A stretch of 64,000 nt of DNA from Ahrensia sp. (GCA_028817895.1 JAPPOQ010000015.1:62001-126000); one strand, 5' to 3'; shown: positions 17,541-26,665, counted from the stretch's first letter. The notes: a model not told the origin generated them from the sequence alone. Program-made: numbers and translations.

Positions 17541-18704
17541 TCAGGCGGGTCCGCTTGCACGCAAATGTTCGTCAACCGTTCGGTTGAACAAATCGAGCGC
17601 GCCCTCATAGCGGCCGAAGGTGAGAACATCATTGACGCCAAGGTCGAGTCCGGCCTGAATTTTCTCACCAAGCTCAAAGTCTTCGGCCAGAGTTTTGACG
17701 GTGAGCGCATGGTTCTTGTCCCAATAACTTTGCTGGTTTTCCGTAAGCGCCTCGTTCTGTTTTGGGCGCAGCGTCACGCAACGAATGCGAGTTTGTGAAA
17801 CGGTTTCGGGGGCGAATTGAATGAGCACGACATGGTCAGACTGCACCAGCCATGCGGAATTTGGAAACAGCGTGTAGAGCACATTTGCATGATCGCGAAT
17901 GCGCCATTGTTTGCGCGGTATCTCAACGAGATCATCGACGCTGGTGCGGGCCAGAATGGACCGAATATGCGGCCCGAAAGCGCGATAGGTGGACAGGTTG
18001 TCATGGAACAGCGCGCCGATGGTTTTCGCATGTGCGACGCGGAAGTGATAGGATTCAAGCCCGCCTTCGACGACGATTTTCCAATTGCAATTCCACACGC
18101 GCTCATGGACGGCATGAACGGTTAAATCGCCCATCTGAAGCCAGTTCAGATCATCTGCCAGTTCGGCGATATGGTTTGAGAGCGCCTCATCGTCGTTCCC
18201 GTCGCCATCCAATCGGACCCACAGCCAACCTTGGGATTCCTTCAGCGCAATGCGCTTCAAGCCGTAGTCACCCTTGTCGAGATCGGGGAAGCCCTGATCC
18301 TTGTGCGGTATCGCGATCAGCCGTCCCGTATTGTCCCAGGTCCAGGCATGATAGGGGCAACTGAAACGGTGCTTGCAGCCCTCTTCGGCCTCGACCAGCC
18401 GCGCGCCGCGGTGGCGGCACACATTGAAGAAGGCATGGGCCTCGCCGCTGCGGTCGCGCGTGAGCAGGATCGGCGCTCCGCAGATGTCGCGGCTCAAAAA
18501 CCCGCCATCTTCGACCAGTTCGCTGGAATGTGCGATCAGAAGCGGTTGTTTGCGAAAGATCTGCGCACGCTCATCGGAAAAGCGCTGCTCGTCCAGATAG
18601 CGGTTGACGGGCGAATGCGTCACGGTCTCGTCGAGATAGGCGGACCGCTCGCGGCGCAGCCCCAAAATCTCATCGAGCAGTTCGACTTGCGTTTCGTGAT
18701 CCAC
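17541..18704 (-). CDS. Rieske [2Fe-2S] ring-hydroxylating-type oxygenase alpha subunit
   Basis: A 387-residue oxygenase. The Rieske ligands are CRH and CPYH (C-x-H-x17-C-x2-H), followed by the catalytic domain with the 2-His facial triad in LESYHFRVAH and a likely Asp ligand in LGVNDVLTFG. The residue that bridges electron transfer to the mononuclear iron is Glu (LESYH) rather than the usual Asp, as in the carnitine oxygenase CntA group, which acts on quaternary amines. No ferredoxin or reductase gene is adjacent, so electrons must come from a partner encoded elsewhere. The start is a GTG without a clear ribosome-binding site. It is divergent from the LacI regulator and convergent with the isomerase gene. 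Confidence 0.87.
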   Translation of the reverse strand: MDHETQVELLDEILGLRRERSAYLDETVTHSPVNRYLDEQRFSDERAQIFRKQPLLIAHSSELVEDGGFLSRDICGAPILLTRDRSGEAHAFFNVCRHRGARLVEAEEGCKHRFSCPYHAWTWDNTGRLIAIPHKDQGFPDLDKGDYGLKRIALKESQGWLWVRLDGDGNDDEALSNHIAELADDLNWLQMGDLTVHAVHERVWNCNWKIVVEGGLESYHFRVAHAKTIGALFHDNLSTYRAFGPHIRSILARTSVDDLVEIPRKQWRIRDHANVLYTLFPNSAWLVQSDHVVLIQFAPETVSQTRIRCVTLRPKQNEALTENQQSYWDKNHALTVKTLAEDFELGEKIQAGLDLGVNDVLTFGRYEGALDLFNRTVDEHLRASGPA

Positions 18705-18892
18705 CGTTTCGACCCGATCAAATCATACGACTTGCGACGGACTATGTTGCCATCGATTGAGCAGCGCAACTGCCGGATGCAAGCTGAGAACAGCTGCCGC
18801 AATTTGCTCGCCTTTGGCTGATCTGGTAGCTCAACCTAATCGCTTGGGCAGAGTGACGAACATGGATTGAAAGACCGGGGAGATGAGAGGCC

Positions 18893-19927
18893 GTGTCGGA
18901 CTTGAAGAAAATCCGCAATATGGAAGAGTTCGCCGCGGTCAGCGGCATTTCACGCCCCACCGTTTCCAAGTTCTTTCATGACCCGGCCAGTGTGAGGCCA
19001 TCCACCCGCCACCGGATCGAAGAAGCGCTGGACCGCTACGACTATCGGCCCAACATTTATGCGGTCAATCAGAACCGCCAACTCACCAAGACAATCGGCG
19101 TGGTGGTGCCTTATCTGGCCGATCCGTTTTTTGCCGAGATCGCTCGCAAGATCGAGGGGCGCTGCATCGAGGCAGGGTTTTCGCCTTCGCTGTTCAGTTC
19201 ACACGGTCAGGTCGAACTGGAAGTGGAGATACTGGATACTCTACGTTCCATGAAACCGGCTGGCGTTTTGCTGGCGCCACTGGGACGCTCGTCAGACAAG
19301 AACGCTATCGAGCGCTTTTGCAAGGATGTGCCGACCGTTTTGTTCGACAGCAACATTGCGGGCATGGGGGAAGCCTTTGTCGGCTCCGACAATTTCAGCT
19401 TCGTGTCTCAAAGTGTCGAATATCTGTGCCGAACCGGTGAACCACCCTGTTTTTTCGAGATGCGCGATCCCGCCAATCCGAATGCGCACCGGCGTCGCAC
19501 GGCTTACATCGATACGATGGAGGCGCTCTGTCATGTGCCCATCGTGGTTAAGATCGACGGGAAGGGCTGGAACTTCGAGGAGATCGGCTATCAGGGCGCG
19601 CTTGAGGCGTTGAGCGAACGCAAGCTCGTCACCGATACCGTTTTGTGCAGCAATGATCGTTTGGCGATAGGCTTCCTGGCAGCCTGCTACGAAAAGGGCA
19701 TCCGTGTCGGAAAAGGCGATGGATGCGCTTTGCGCGTGGCCGGTCATGATGACCATCCTTTCTCGCGCTTCACCTGTCCGTCGCTGACGACGGTGGCCCA
19801 CAATTATGATCTGGTCTCCAGCCAGGGCGTGAAAACGGTCATTCGCCTGATGGAGAGCGGCGGGCGCTTCGGCAAGCGCACGGAGGCCGTCTTCCCGGCC
19901 AATCTGGTGTTGCGCCACTCGGCTTGA
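18893..19927 (+). CDS. LacI-family transcriptional regulator
   Basis: A 344-residue regulator. The N-terminal helix-turn-helix reads EEFAAVSGISRPTVSKFF, followed by the hinge helix region (RHRIEEALDRYDYRPN) and a periplasmic-binding-protein-like effector domain from about residue 60 (IGVVVPYLADPFF). It starts at GTG 18893 after GGGAGATGAGAGG. It stands directly upstream of the polyol operon and divergent from the Rieske oxygenase gene, so polyol-responsive repression of smoEFGK is the simplest role. A matching inverted repeat lies at 19970-19993. Confidence 0.92.
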   Translation: MSDLKKIRNMEEFAAVSGISRPTVSKFFHDPASVRPSTRHRIEEALDRYDYRPNIYAVNQNRQLTKTIGVVVPYLADPFFAEIARKIEGRCIEAGFSPSLFSSHGQVELEVEILDTLRSMKPAGVLLAPLGRSSDKNAIERFCKDVPTVLFDSNIAGMGEAFVGSDNFSFVSQSVEYLCRTGEPPCFFEMRDPANPNAHRRRTAYIDTMEALCHVPIVVKIDGKGWNFEEIGYQGALEALSERKLVTDTVLCSNDRLAIGFLAACYEKGIRVGKGDGCALRVAGHDDHPFSRFTCPSLTTVAHNYDLVSSQGVKTVIRLMESGGRFGKRTEAVFPANLVLRHSA

Positions 19928-19969
19928 CACGGTGGCCAAATTCGGTGTCGCGCAACAGGTTTTGCACAC

Positions 19970-19993
19970 GAAACTTTGCGCGCGTAAAATTTC
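19970..19993. promoter_or_regulatory. Candidate LacI-type operator upstream of the polyol operon
   Basis: The inverted repeat GAAACTTT (19970-19977) - eight GC-rich bases - AAAATTTC (19986-19993) has one mismatch between its arms, and the CpG-rich centre is typical of LacI-family sites. It ends one base before the -35 element at 19995, and the LacI gene is the immediate upstream neighbour. Confidence 0.5.
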
Positions 19994-19994
19994 C

Positions 19995-20023
19995 TTGACG
20001 CCGCTTTTGCCTTCGGGCTAGCT
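19995..20023 (+). promoter_or_regulatory. Candidate promoter of the smo operon
   Basis: TTGACG (19995-20000), a 17-base spacer and CTAGCT (20018-20023), about 46 bases before the start codon of the binding-protein gene. The -35 box is near consensus; the -10 box is weak, as would suit an activated or regulated promoter. Confidence 0.45.
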
Positions 20024-20068
20024 TGAGGAAGCTTCAATCGCGAAGCCTGAAACACCTCTGGGAGGAAA

Positions 20069-21388
20069 TTGATGAAATATTTCGCTCGCGCCGTACTGGG
20101 TGCGGCGGTTGTGTCGCTTATGGCGTCCACCGCGCATGCAGACGGTCACGCCAAGACGCTCACCATTGCAACTGTGAACAATGGCGACATGATCCGCATG
20201 CAGGGTCTCACTGACGATTTCACTGAAAAGACCGGCCACAAGGTCGAGTGGGTGACGTTGGAAGAAAACGTGCTGCGTCAGCGCGTTACCACCGATATCA
20301 CCACCAAAGGCGGTGCTTTCGACATCATGACCATCGGTATGTATGAAGCGCCGATCTGGGGCAAGAACGGTTGGCTGGTCCCGCTCAACAATCTGTCGGC
20401 TGAATACGATGTTGACGACATTCTGCCCGCCATGCGCGGTGGCTTGTCCTATGACGGAACGTTGTTCGCGGCTCCGTTCTATGGCGAGTCCTCCATGATC
20501 ATGTACCGCACCGATCTGATGGAAAAGGCCGGGATGGAAATGCCCGATGCCCCGACCTGGGATTTCGTGCGCAAGGCTGCCGCCGCGATGACTGATCGTG
20601 ACAACGACATCAACGGCATTTGCCTGCGCGGCAAGGCCGGTTGGGGCGAGGGCGGTGCCTTCATCACGGCCATGTCGAATTCATTCGGCGCTCGTTGGTT
20701 CGATGAAGAGTGGAACGCACAGTTCGACACGGAAGAGTGGAAGAACACGCTGACTTTCTTCAAAGGCATGATGGATGAGTCCGGTCCGGCCGGATATGCG
20801 ACCAACGGCTTCAACGAAAACCTGTCGCTGTTCCAGCAGGGCAAATGCGGCATGTGGATTGACGCCACGGTTGCTGCGTCCTTTGTGACCAACCCGAAAG
20901 ACTCGACCGTCGCTGACAGTGTTGGCTTCGCGCTGGCCCCAGATACGGGCCTTGGCAAACGTTCCAACTGGCTGTGGGCTTGGGCGCTGGCTATTCCTGC
21001 CGGTTCTCAGAAGGTCGATGCCGCTACGCAGTTTATCGAATGGGCAACGTCAAAGGGCTACATCGAACTCGTCGCCTCGAAAGAAGGCTGGGCCAACGTG
21101 CCTCCGGGTGCGCGCACCTCGCTTTATGAGAATCCGAACTACAAGGATATCCCGTTTGCGAAGATGACGCTGGATTCGATCCTGTCGGCCGACCCGAACG
21201 ATTCGACCGTCAAGCCGAGCCCCTATGTTGGTATTCAGTTCGCCGCAATTCCGGAGTTCGCTGGCATCGCAACTGAAGTGAGCCAGGAGTTTTCGGCTGC
21301 TTATGCAGGTCAGCAGACCATCGAAGAGGCGCTGGCGAAGGCTCAGGCCATCACCAACGACGCGATGGAAGCTGCCGGCTACAAGTAA
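20069..21388 (+). CDS. smoE: Polyol (sorbitol/mannitol) ABC transporter substrate-binding protein
   Basis: A 439-residue periplasmic binding protein with a Sec signal peptide (MMKYFARAVLGAAVV to about TAHA, residue 24). The mature part has the CUT1 binding-protein fold (KTLTIATVNNGDMIRMQGL). The symbol follows the gene order smoE-F-G-K-S-mtlK known from Rhodobacter, which is reproduced here. It has a strong GGGAGGAAATTG ribosome-binding site. It is followed by a stem-loop before the first permease gene, consistent with excess binding-protein synthesis. Confidence 0.85.
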   Translation: MMKYFARAVLGAAVVSLMASTAHADGHAKTLTIATVNNGDMIRMQGLTDDFTEKTGHKVEWVTLEENVLRQRVTTDITTKGGAFDIMTIGMYEAPIWGKNGWLVPLNNLSAEYDVDDILPAMRGGLSYDGTLFAAPFYGESSMIMYRTDLMEKAGMEMPDAPTWDFVRKAAAAMTDRDNDINGICLRGKAGWGEGGAFITAMSNSFGARWFDEEWNAQFDTEEWKNTLTFFKGMMDESGPAGYATNGFNENLSLFQQGKCGMWIDATVAASFVTNPKDSTVADSVGFALAPDTGLGKRSNWLWAWALAIPAGSQKVDAATQFIEWATSKGYIELVASKEGWANVPPGARTSLYENPNYKDIPFAKMTLDSILSADPNDSTVKPSPYVGIQFAAIPEFAGIATEVSQEFSAAYAGQQTIEEALAKAQAITNDAMEAAGYK

Positions 21389-21412
21389 GCCGGGGCTCTG
21401 ACAACACGTTTT

Positions 21413-21435
21413 GGGGGGCGGTCTCGCCGCCCTCC
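21413..21435 (+). promoter_or_regulatory. Intercistronic stem-loop after smoE
   Basis: GGGCGG (21416-21421) pairs with CCGCCC (21427-21432) around a five-base loop, and the stem extends outward by two G-C pairs and one G-T pair to 21413-21435. It lies between the binding-protein stop (21388) and the permease start (21500). There is no T-tract. Confidence 0.6.
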
Positions 21436-21499
21436 ATCACCGAACCTTTGACTGTTCGAATCGCGATGGGCGCTGTCCCGTCGATAGGGGGGATATGTC

Positions 21500-22378
21500 A
21501 TGGCGACCCAGCAATCCCGATCCGCCGCACGGCTCATGATGGCTCCCGCCGTCGTCCTGCTCCTCGGCTGGATGCTGGTGCCGCTGATCATGACGCTTTA
21601 CTTCTCGTTCAAGAAATATCTGCCCTTGCGGGGAGACTCGCTTGAAAACGGCCTCCAATGGGTCGGATTTCAAAACTACATACGCTTTGTCAGTTCTTCC
21701 TCCTTCTGGCCCTCGGTACAGACCACGCTGATCATCGTTGGCGGTGTGCTGGTCATAACCGTGGTGCTGGGCGTCTTGCTGGCCCTGTTGCTTGACCAGC
21801 CAATGTGGGGTCAGGGTGTTGTGCGCATTCTCGTCATCGCGCCGTTTTTCGTTATGCCGACCGTTTCCGGCCTCGTGTGGAAGAATATGTTCATGGACCC
21901 CATCAACGGGATCCTCGCCCATACCTGGCGGTTTTTCGGGGCGGAACCGCTGCAATGGCTCAGCCAGCACAGTCTGGAATCGATTGTTCTGATCGTCTCG
22001 TGGCAATGGCTGCCTTTTGCCACGCTCATTCTGTTGACGGCCATTCAGTCGCTGGACAGCGAACAGCTTGAAGCAGCCGAGATGGATGGCGCCTCCAGCC
22101 TGAAGCGATTCTGGTTCATCATCCTGCCGCATCTGTCGCGCGCCATCACGATCGTGATCCTGATCCAGACGATCTTTTTGCTGTCGGTCTTCGCTGAAAT
22201 ATTCGTCACCACCGCGGGTGCCTTTGGCACCAAAACCCTCACCTATCTGATCTTCCAGCGCGTGCTTGAAAGCCAGAATGTGGGGCTGGGCTCGGCGGGC
22301 GGTGTCTATGCGATCATCCTGGCCAATATCGTTGCGATCTTCTTGATGCGCATCGTCGGCAAAAATCTGGACGCGTGA
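21500..22378 (+). CDS. smoF: Polyol ABC transporter permease (SmoF type)
   Basis: A 292-residue CUT1 permease with about six membrane helices (first at LMMAPAVVLLLGWMLVPLIM) and an EAA loop at EQLEAAEMDGASSLKRFWFIILP. It pairs with the next gene product to form the channel for sorbitol/mannitol-type polyols. It ends 10 bases before smoG. The assignment to polyols rests on the downstream smoS and mtlK genes. Confidence 0.85.
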   Translation: MATQQSRSAARLMMAPAVVLLLGWMLVPLIMTLYFSFKKYLPLRGDSLENGLQWVGFQNYIRFVSSSSFWPSVQTTLIIVGGVLVITVVLGVLLALLLDQPMWGQGVVRILVIAPFFVMPTVSGLVWKNMFMDPINGILAHTWRFFGAEPLQWLSQHSLESIVLIVSWQWLPFATLILLTAIQSLDSEQLEAAEMDGASSLKRFWFIILPHLSRAITIVILIQTIFLLSVFAEIFVTTAGAFGTKTLTYLIFQRVLESQNVGLGSAGGVYAIILANIVAIFLMRIVGKNLDA

Positions 22379-22388
22379 GGAGAGAACC

Positions 22389-23219
22389 ATGGCCCGCGCC
22401 GTCACGACACAACGCAAAACGCTCAACACAGTCATCGCATGGGGGATCGGTCTGCTGATCTTCTTCCCGATCCTCTGGACCATTCTGACCAGCTTCAAGA
22501 CGGAAGGGCAGGCCATCGCGGACCCGCCGCTCTTTCTGTTTTTCGACTGGACACTGGAGAATTACGCTGTCGTACAGGAACGCTCTGACTATATGCGCTT
22601 CCTGTGGAATTCTGTGATCATTGCCGGCGGGTCCACGCTGCTTGGCATCATCATCGCTGTACCGGCGGCCTGGTCCATGGCTTTCGTACCATCGAAACGC
22701 ACCAAGGACATTCTGCTTTGGATGTTGTCGACCAAAATGCTGCCTGCGGTCGGCGTTCTCTACCCGATCTATCTGTTGTTCATCAGCCTTGGGCTGCTGG
22801 ACACGCGCATCGGCCTGACCATCGTTTTGATGCTGATCAACCTGCCGATCATCGTGTGGATGCTGTACACCTATTTTAAGGAAATACCGGGCGAAATTCT
22901 TGAGGCTGCACGCATGGATGGCGCGAGCCTGAAGGAAGAAATCCTCTACGTGCTCACGCCCATGGCCATCCCGGGCATCGCCTCAACGGTGCTGCTCAAC
23001 ATCATTTTGGCGTGGAACGAGGCGTTCTGGACGCTCAATCTAACCGCCGCCAATGCAGCGCCGCTCACCGCTTTCATTGCGAGCTATTCCAGCCCGGAAG
23101 GCCTGTTCTTCGCAAAATTGTCGGCAGCATCGACCATGGCCATCGCGCCAATCCTCATTCTGGGCTGGTTCAGCCAGAAGCAGCTTGTGCGCGGCCTCAC
23201 CTTCGGCGCGGTCAAATAG
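22389..23219 (+). CDS. smoG: Polyol ABC transporter permease (SmoG type)
   Basis: A 276-residue CUT1 permease of the MalG side. Six membrane segments are predicted, with the EAA loop at EILEAARMDGASLKEEILYVLTP. It has the usual carboxy end RGLTFGAVK. A GAGGAGAG ribosome-binding site precedes ATG 22389. The ATPase gene follows 12 bases later, so the transporter genes form one transcript. Confidence 0.85.
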   Translation: MARAVTTQRKTLNTVIAWGIGLLIFFPILWTILTSFKTEGQAIADPPLFLFFDWTLENYAVVQERSDYMRFLWNSVIIAGGSTLLGIIIAVPAAWSMAFVPSKRTKDILLWMLSTKMLPAVGVLYPIYLLFISLGLLDTRIGLTIVLMLINLPIIVWMLYTYFKEIPGEILEAARMDGASLKEEILYVLTPMAIPGIASTVLLNIILAWNEAFWTLNLTAANAAPLTAFIASYSSPEGLFFAKLSAASTMAIAPILILGWFSQKQLVRGLTFGAVK

Positions 23220-23231
23220 GGAGCAGAAGCT

Positions 23232-24236
23232 ATGGGACAAATCACGCTCCAGCAGGTTCAAAAGAGTTTCGGTGACACCGAAGTCATTCCGCCACTTGAT
23301 CTGACCATTGAGGATGGTGAGTTCGTAGTGTTCGTTGGCCCGTCGGGTTGCGGCAAGTCGACCCTGCTGCGTCTCATCGCCGGATTGGAGGATGTGACGG
23401 CGGGTACCATTCTCATCGATGGTAAGGATGCGACCAACATTCCACCCGCCAAGCGCGGTCTGGCCATGGTATTCCAGTCATACGCTCTTTATCCGCATAT
23501 GAGCGTGCGCAAGAATATCGCTTTCCCAATGCGCATGGCGAAGCTCGACAAGGCCGAGCAGGACAGACGTATCGAACAGGCCGCCGCGGCGCTCAACCTG
23601 ACAGACTATCTCGACCGCAGACCGGGCCAGCTTTCGGGCGGACAAAGGCAGCGTGTTGCCATTGGACGCGCGATCGTGCGCGAACCGGAAGCCTTTTTGT
23701 TCGATGAACCCCTGTCCAACCTCGATGCCGCCTTGCGTGTTGGCATGCGGCTGGAAATCAGCGAGTTGCACAACCGGCTGGCGACCACGATGATTTATGT
23801 GACCCATGATCAGGTCGAGGCCATGACGATGGCTGACAAGATCGTGGTGTTGCAGTCAGGCATAATCGAGCAGGTCGGCTCACCGCTGGAGCTTTACAAG
23901 ACGCCGCGCAACCGCTTCGTGGCGGGCTTTATCGGTTCTCCAAAGATGAACTTTGTCGAAGGCGATGAAGCGGTCAAACATGACGCTCATGCCATTGGCA
24001 TTCGGCCGGAACACATCGATGTCTCTCCCAAGGGCGGAACATGGTCAGGCACTGTTGGGGTGGCTGAACATCTTGGGTCCGATACTTTTTTCCACATTCA
24101 CGAGACTGGACTGGCCGAAACCTTGACGGTTCGCGCGCCGGGCGATGTGCAGTTCAAACATGGCGACACGATCCATCTGACGCCGCGCGCCGACCAAATC
24201 CACCGATTCGACGCATCGGGGCTGCGCATCTCGTGA
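23232..24236 (+). CDS. smoK: Polyol ABC transporter ATP-binding protein (SmoK type)
   Basis: A 334-residue MalK/UgpC-like ATPase. Walker [10 protein letters not shown] is at 36-44, the signature is [14 protein letters not shown], Walker B is [15 protein letters not shown], and [10 protein letters not shown] holds the switch histidine. The C-terminal OB domain is shorter than in the paralogue at 6285-7379. Its stop overlaps the GTG start of smoS (GTGA), so transport and the first oxidation step are translationally coupled. Confidence 0.88.
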   Translation: MGQITLQQVQKSFGDTEVIPPLDLTIEDGEFVVFVGPSGCGKSTLLRLIAGLEDVTAGTILIDGKDATNIPPAKRGLAMVFQSYALYPHMSVRKNIAFPMRMAKLDKAEQDRRIEQAAAALNLTDYLDRRPGQLSGGQRQRVAIGRAIVREPEAFLFDEPLSNLDAALRVGMRLEISELHNRLATTMIYVTHDQVEAMTMADKIVVLQSGIIEQVGSPLELYKTPRNRFVAGFIGSPKMNFVEGDEAVKHDAHAIGIRPEHIDVSPKGGTWSGTVGVAEHLGSDTFFHIHETGLAETLTVRAPGDVQFKHGDTIHLTPRADQIHRFDASGLRIS

Positions 24237-25006
24237 AACGACTTGACGGAAAAACCGCTCTGATCACCGGTGCTGCCCGCGGCATCGGCAAGGCGTTTGC
24301 ACAGGCGTATATCCGCGAGGGTGCTCGCGTTGCGATCGGTGATATTGATCTTGAGCGCGCGAGTGCGACCACGAGCGAGTTGGGCGATCCGGCCGTCGCA
24401 GTTGAAATGGACGTGACCGATCAGGCCAGTATTGAAGAGGCCGTGACTAACACTTTGCGCAAATTCGGGCGCATCGACATTCTGATCAACAACGCTGCCC
24501 TGTTCACAGCAGCGCCGATCACGGACATTGAGCGGTCGGATTTTGACACTGTTTTTGCTGTGAATGTCGCTGGCACGCTGTTCACCATGCAGGCCGTGGC
24601 GCGTCACATGATAGAGCGGGGCGGCGGTGGAAAAATCATAAACATGGCGTCCCAGGCCGGGCGGCGCGGAGAACCGCTTGTTGCTGTTTACTGTGCCACC
24701 AAGGCAGCAGTGATTTCGCTCACCCAGTCAGCCGGTCTGAACCTCATTCAGCATGGCATCAATGTAAACGCCATCTCGCCGGGTGTGGTCGATGGGGAGC
24801 ATTGGGACGGAGTCGATGCATTTTTTGCAAAGCTGGAAGACAAGGCGCCTGGGCAGAAGAAGCGCGAAGTGGGCGCTGGCGTGCCCTATGGCCGCATGGC
24901 GACGGTGGATGATCTGACGGGCATGGCGGTGTTTCTTGCATCCGCCGAGGCGGACTACATCGTGGCGCAAACCTACAATGTGGATGGCGGGCAATGGATG
25001 AGCTGA
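24233..25006 (+). CDS. smoS: SDR-family sorbitol dehydrogenase (L-iditol 2-dehydrogenase)
   Basis: A 257-residue classical [11 protein letters not shown] cofactor loop, NNAA ([10 protein letters not shown]), Ser in NMASQAG and the YCATK Tyr-Lys pair. The product matches the sorbitol dehydrogenase SmoS, which oxidises D-glucitol to D-fructose with NAD; the segment [12 protein letters not shown] is characteristic of this group. It starts at GTG 24233 within the smoK stop and overlaps mtlK by 13 bases. No kinase gene follows, so fructose would be phosphorylated by an enzyme encoded elsewhere. Confidence 0.85.
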   Translation: MKRLDGKTALITGAARGIGKAFAQAYIREGARVAIGDIDLERASATTSELGDPAVAVEMDVTDQASIEEAVTNTLRKFGRIDILINNAALFTAAPITDIERSDFDTVFAVNVAGTLFTMQAVARHMIERGGGGKIINMASQAGRRGEPLVAVYCATKAAVISLTQSAGLNLIQHGINVNAISPGVVDGEHWDGVDAFFAKLEDKAPGQKKREVGAGVPYGRMATVDDLTGMAVFLASAEADYIVAQTYNVDGGQWMS

Positions 25007-26490
25007 TCCCTTTGCGAAACGATACGCTCGATCAGCTGCCGGATACGCTGCGCAAGCCTTCCTATGATCGTTCCAGACTGACAGCAGGCATCGTTCACAT
25101 CGGCCTTGGCAATTTTCACAGAGCCCATCAGGCTTGGTATCTGCACCGTCTCATGGATATGGGTTTGGCGCATGATTGGGCCATCATCGGAGCGGGAGTT
25201 CGCCCCGCTGACGCTGTACAGAGAGCACGCCTTCTCTCGCAGGATTGTCTCACCACGCTCATCGAACTTGATCCGGCAGAAAATTCGGCTGAAATCGCCG
25301 GCGCGATGATAGATTTTCTGCCAGTTGAAGAGGGCAATCGCGCGCTGATAGCAAGAATGGCTCAAGCGGACATTCGCATCGTATCGCTAACCGTGACCGA
25401 AGGCGGCTACTACATCGATCCGGCGACTGGTGGTTTTGATGCAGCCCACCCGGATATTCTTCATGATGCGGCCCACCCTGACGAGCCGCGGACCGCTTTC
25501 GGAGCGATGGTTGCGGCTCTGCGCCGGCGCCGGGATGCGGGGCTAGGCCCCTTCACCGGACTGTGCTGCGACAATTTGCAGGGCAATGGTACCATCCTGC
25601 ACCAGACCGTGGCGAGCCTTGCTCGCCTGTCGGACCCAGATCTGGCGGACTGGATCAACGCGCAATGCAGTTTCCCCAATTCGATGGTTGACTGTATCGT
25701 GCCAGCGACCGGTCCCAAGGAATTGTCGCTTGTGCGATCTTTCGGTGTCGATGATGCCTCACCCGTCACGCATGAAAACTTCCGCCAATGGGTGATCGAA
25801 GACGATTTTTGCGCGGGGCGACCGGCCTGGGAGCGGGCTGGTGCCACAATATCCGACATCGTGCATGATTATGAAGTCATGAAACTGCGCATTCTCAATG
25901 GCGGCCATCAGTTGATTTCGGTTCCCGGCGATCTCCTGGGTATCGACACCATTGCCAATGCCATGGCGCATGACGGTATTCGAAACTTCCTTTGCTCGAC
26001 CGTGGTGAACAGCATCGCGCCAAGCGTCAAGCCAGTGCCGGGCATGCAGCCGCTCGACTATCTCGACCTAATCGACAGACGATTTTCCAATCGGGAGATT
26101 CACGACACGATCAGACGCGTGGCCTTTGATGGGTCGAGCCGCCAGCCGGGCTTTATCGTCCCCTCAATCCGGGATGCTTTGGCTTCCGATCTGCCGATTG
26201 ACGGCCTCGCGATGATGAGCGCGATGTGGATGCGCTATTGCCTCGGTCGGCGAGAGGATGGCTCCGAGATCGAGCCCAATGATCCGAACTGGTTAGAGCT
26301 GTATAGAGCCGCCGAGAAGTCTGTCGACAACCCCAAATTGTGGCTGGAGCAACGCCAATACTATGGTGATCTGGCCGACAGTGAGCGCTTTGCCGACGCG
26401 TTTGTGAACGCCGCTAACCTCTTGGCAGACAAAGGCGTGCAGGAAGTGCTGTCGGGCGAAACAGCTTCGGTTTCGCGATTGGCGGGGTGA
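24994..26490 (+). CDS. mtlK: Mannitol 2-dehydrogenase (long-chain polyol dehydrogenase)
   Basis: A 498-residue polyol-specific long-chain dehydrogenase. The N-terminal nucleotide-binding motif is GLGNFHRAHQ, and the catalytic Lys-Asn-His set is in MKLRILNGGHQLIS. It oxidises D-mannitol to D-fructose with NAD, and related enzymes act on D-arabinitol or fructuronate. It is the last gene of the polyol operon. With smoS the cell can funnel both sorbitol and mannitol to fructose. It converges on tRNA-Leu, 73 bases downstream. Confidence 0.88.
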   Translation: MDELIPLRNDTLDQLPDTLRKPSYDRSRLTAGIVHIGLGNFHRAHQAWYLHRLMDMGLAHDWAIIGAGVRPADAVQRARLLSQDCLTTLIELDPAENSAEIAGAMIDFLPVEEGNRALIARMAQADIRIVSLTVTEGGYYIDPATGGFDAAHPDILHDAAHPDEPRTAFGAMVAALRRRRDAGLGPFTGLCCDNLQGNGTILHQTVASLARLSDPDLADWINAQCSFPNSMVDCIVPATGPKELSLVRSFGVDDASPVTHENFRQWVIEDDFCAGRPAWERAGATISDIVHDYEVMKLRILNGGHQLISVPGDLLGIDTIANAMAHDGIRNFLCSTVVNSIAPSVKPVPGMQPLDYLDLIDRRFSNREIHDTIRRVAFDGSSRQPGFIVPSIRDALASDLPIDGLAMMSAMWMRYCLGRREDGSEIEPNDPNWLELYRAAEKSVDNPKLWLEQRQYYGDLADSERFADAFVNAANLLADKGVQEVLSGETASVSRLAG

Positions 26491-26563
26491 TTGATGCTCG
26501 CCGTCACAACTTGCGACGGCAAGTCGAACTCGTCCGTTCTCGGGAAACTGCGTCGATGATAAA

Positions 26564-26650
26564 TGGTGCCCAGGAGAGGACTCGAACCTCCACTTCCATA
26601 CGGAAACTAGCACCTGAAGCTAGCGCGTCTACCAGTTCCGCCACCTGGGC
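26564..26650 (-). tRNA. tRNA-Leu (anticodon CAG)
   Basis: Read on the minus strand, the acceptor strands GCCCAGG (26644-26650) and CCTGGGC (26568-26574) pair fully, the anticodon loop is TTCAGGT with anticodon CAG at 26614-26616, and there is a long class II variable arm (TTCC/GGAA) and a GGTTCGAGTCC T-loop. The CCA end is encoded (26564-26566). It reads CUG codons, which are frequent in this GC-rich genome. Confidence 0.97.
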
Positions 26651-26665
26651 ATAAGGGGCTGCGGG

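Noticed and set aside
21437-22516. Open frame of 359 codons on the minus strand opposite the smoF/smoG genes
   Set aside because: Low-complexity Asp/His/Gln-rich product and no start context; it covers well-supported permease genes.
26509-26524. ACTTGC-GACG-GCAAGT hairpin after mtlK
   Set aside because: Short stem and no T-tract, so it cannot be called a terminator with confidence.
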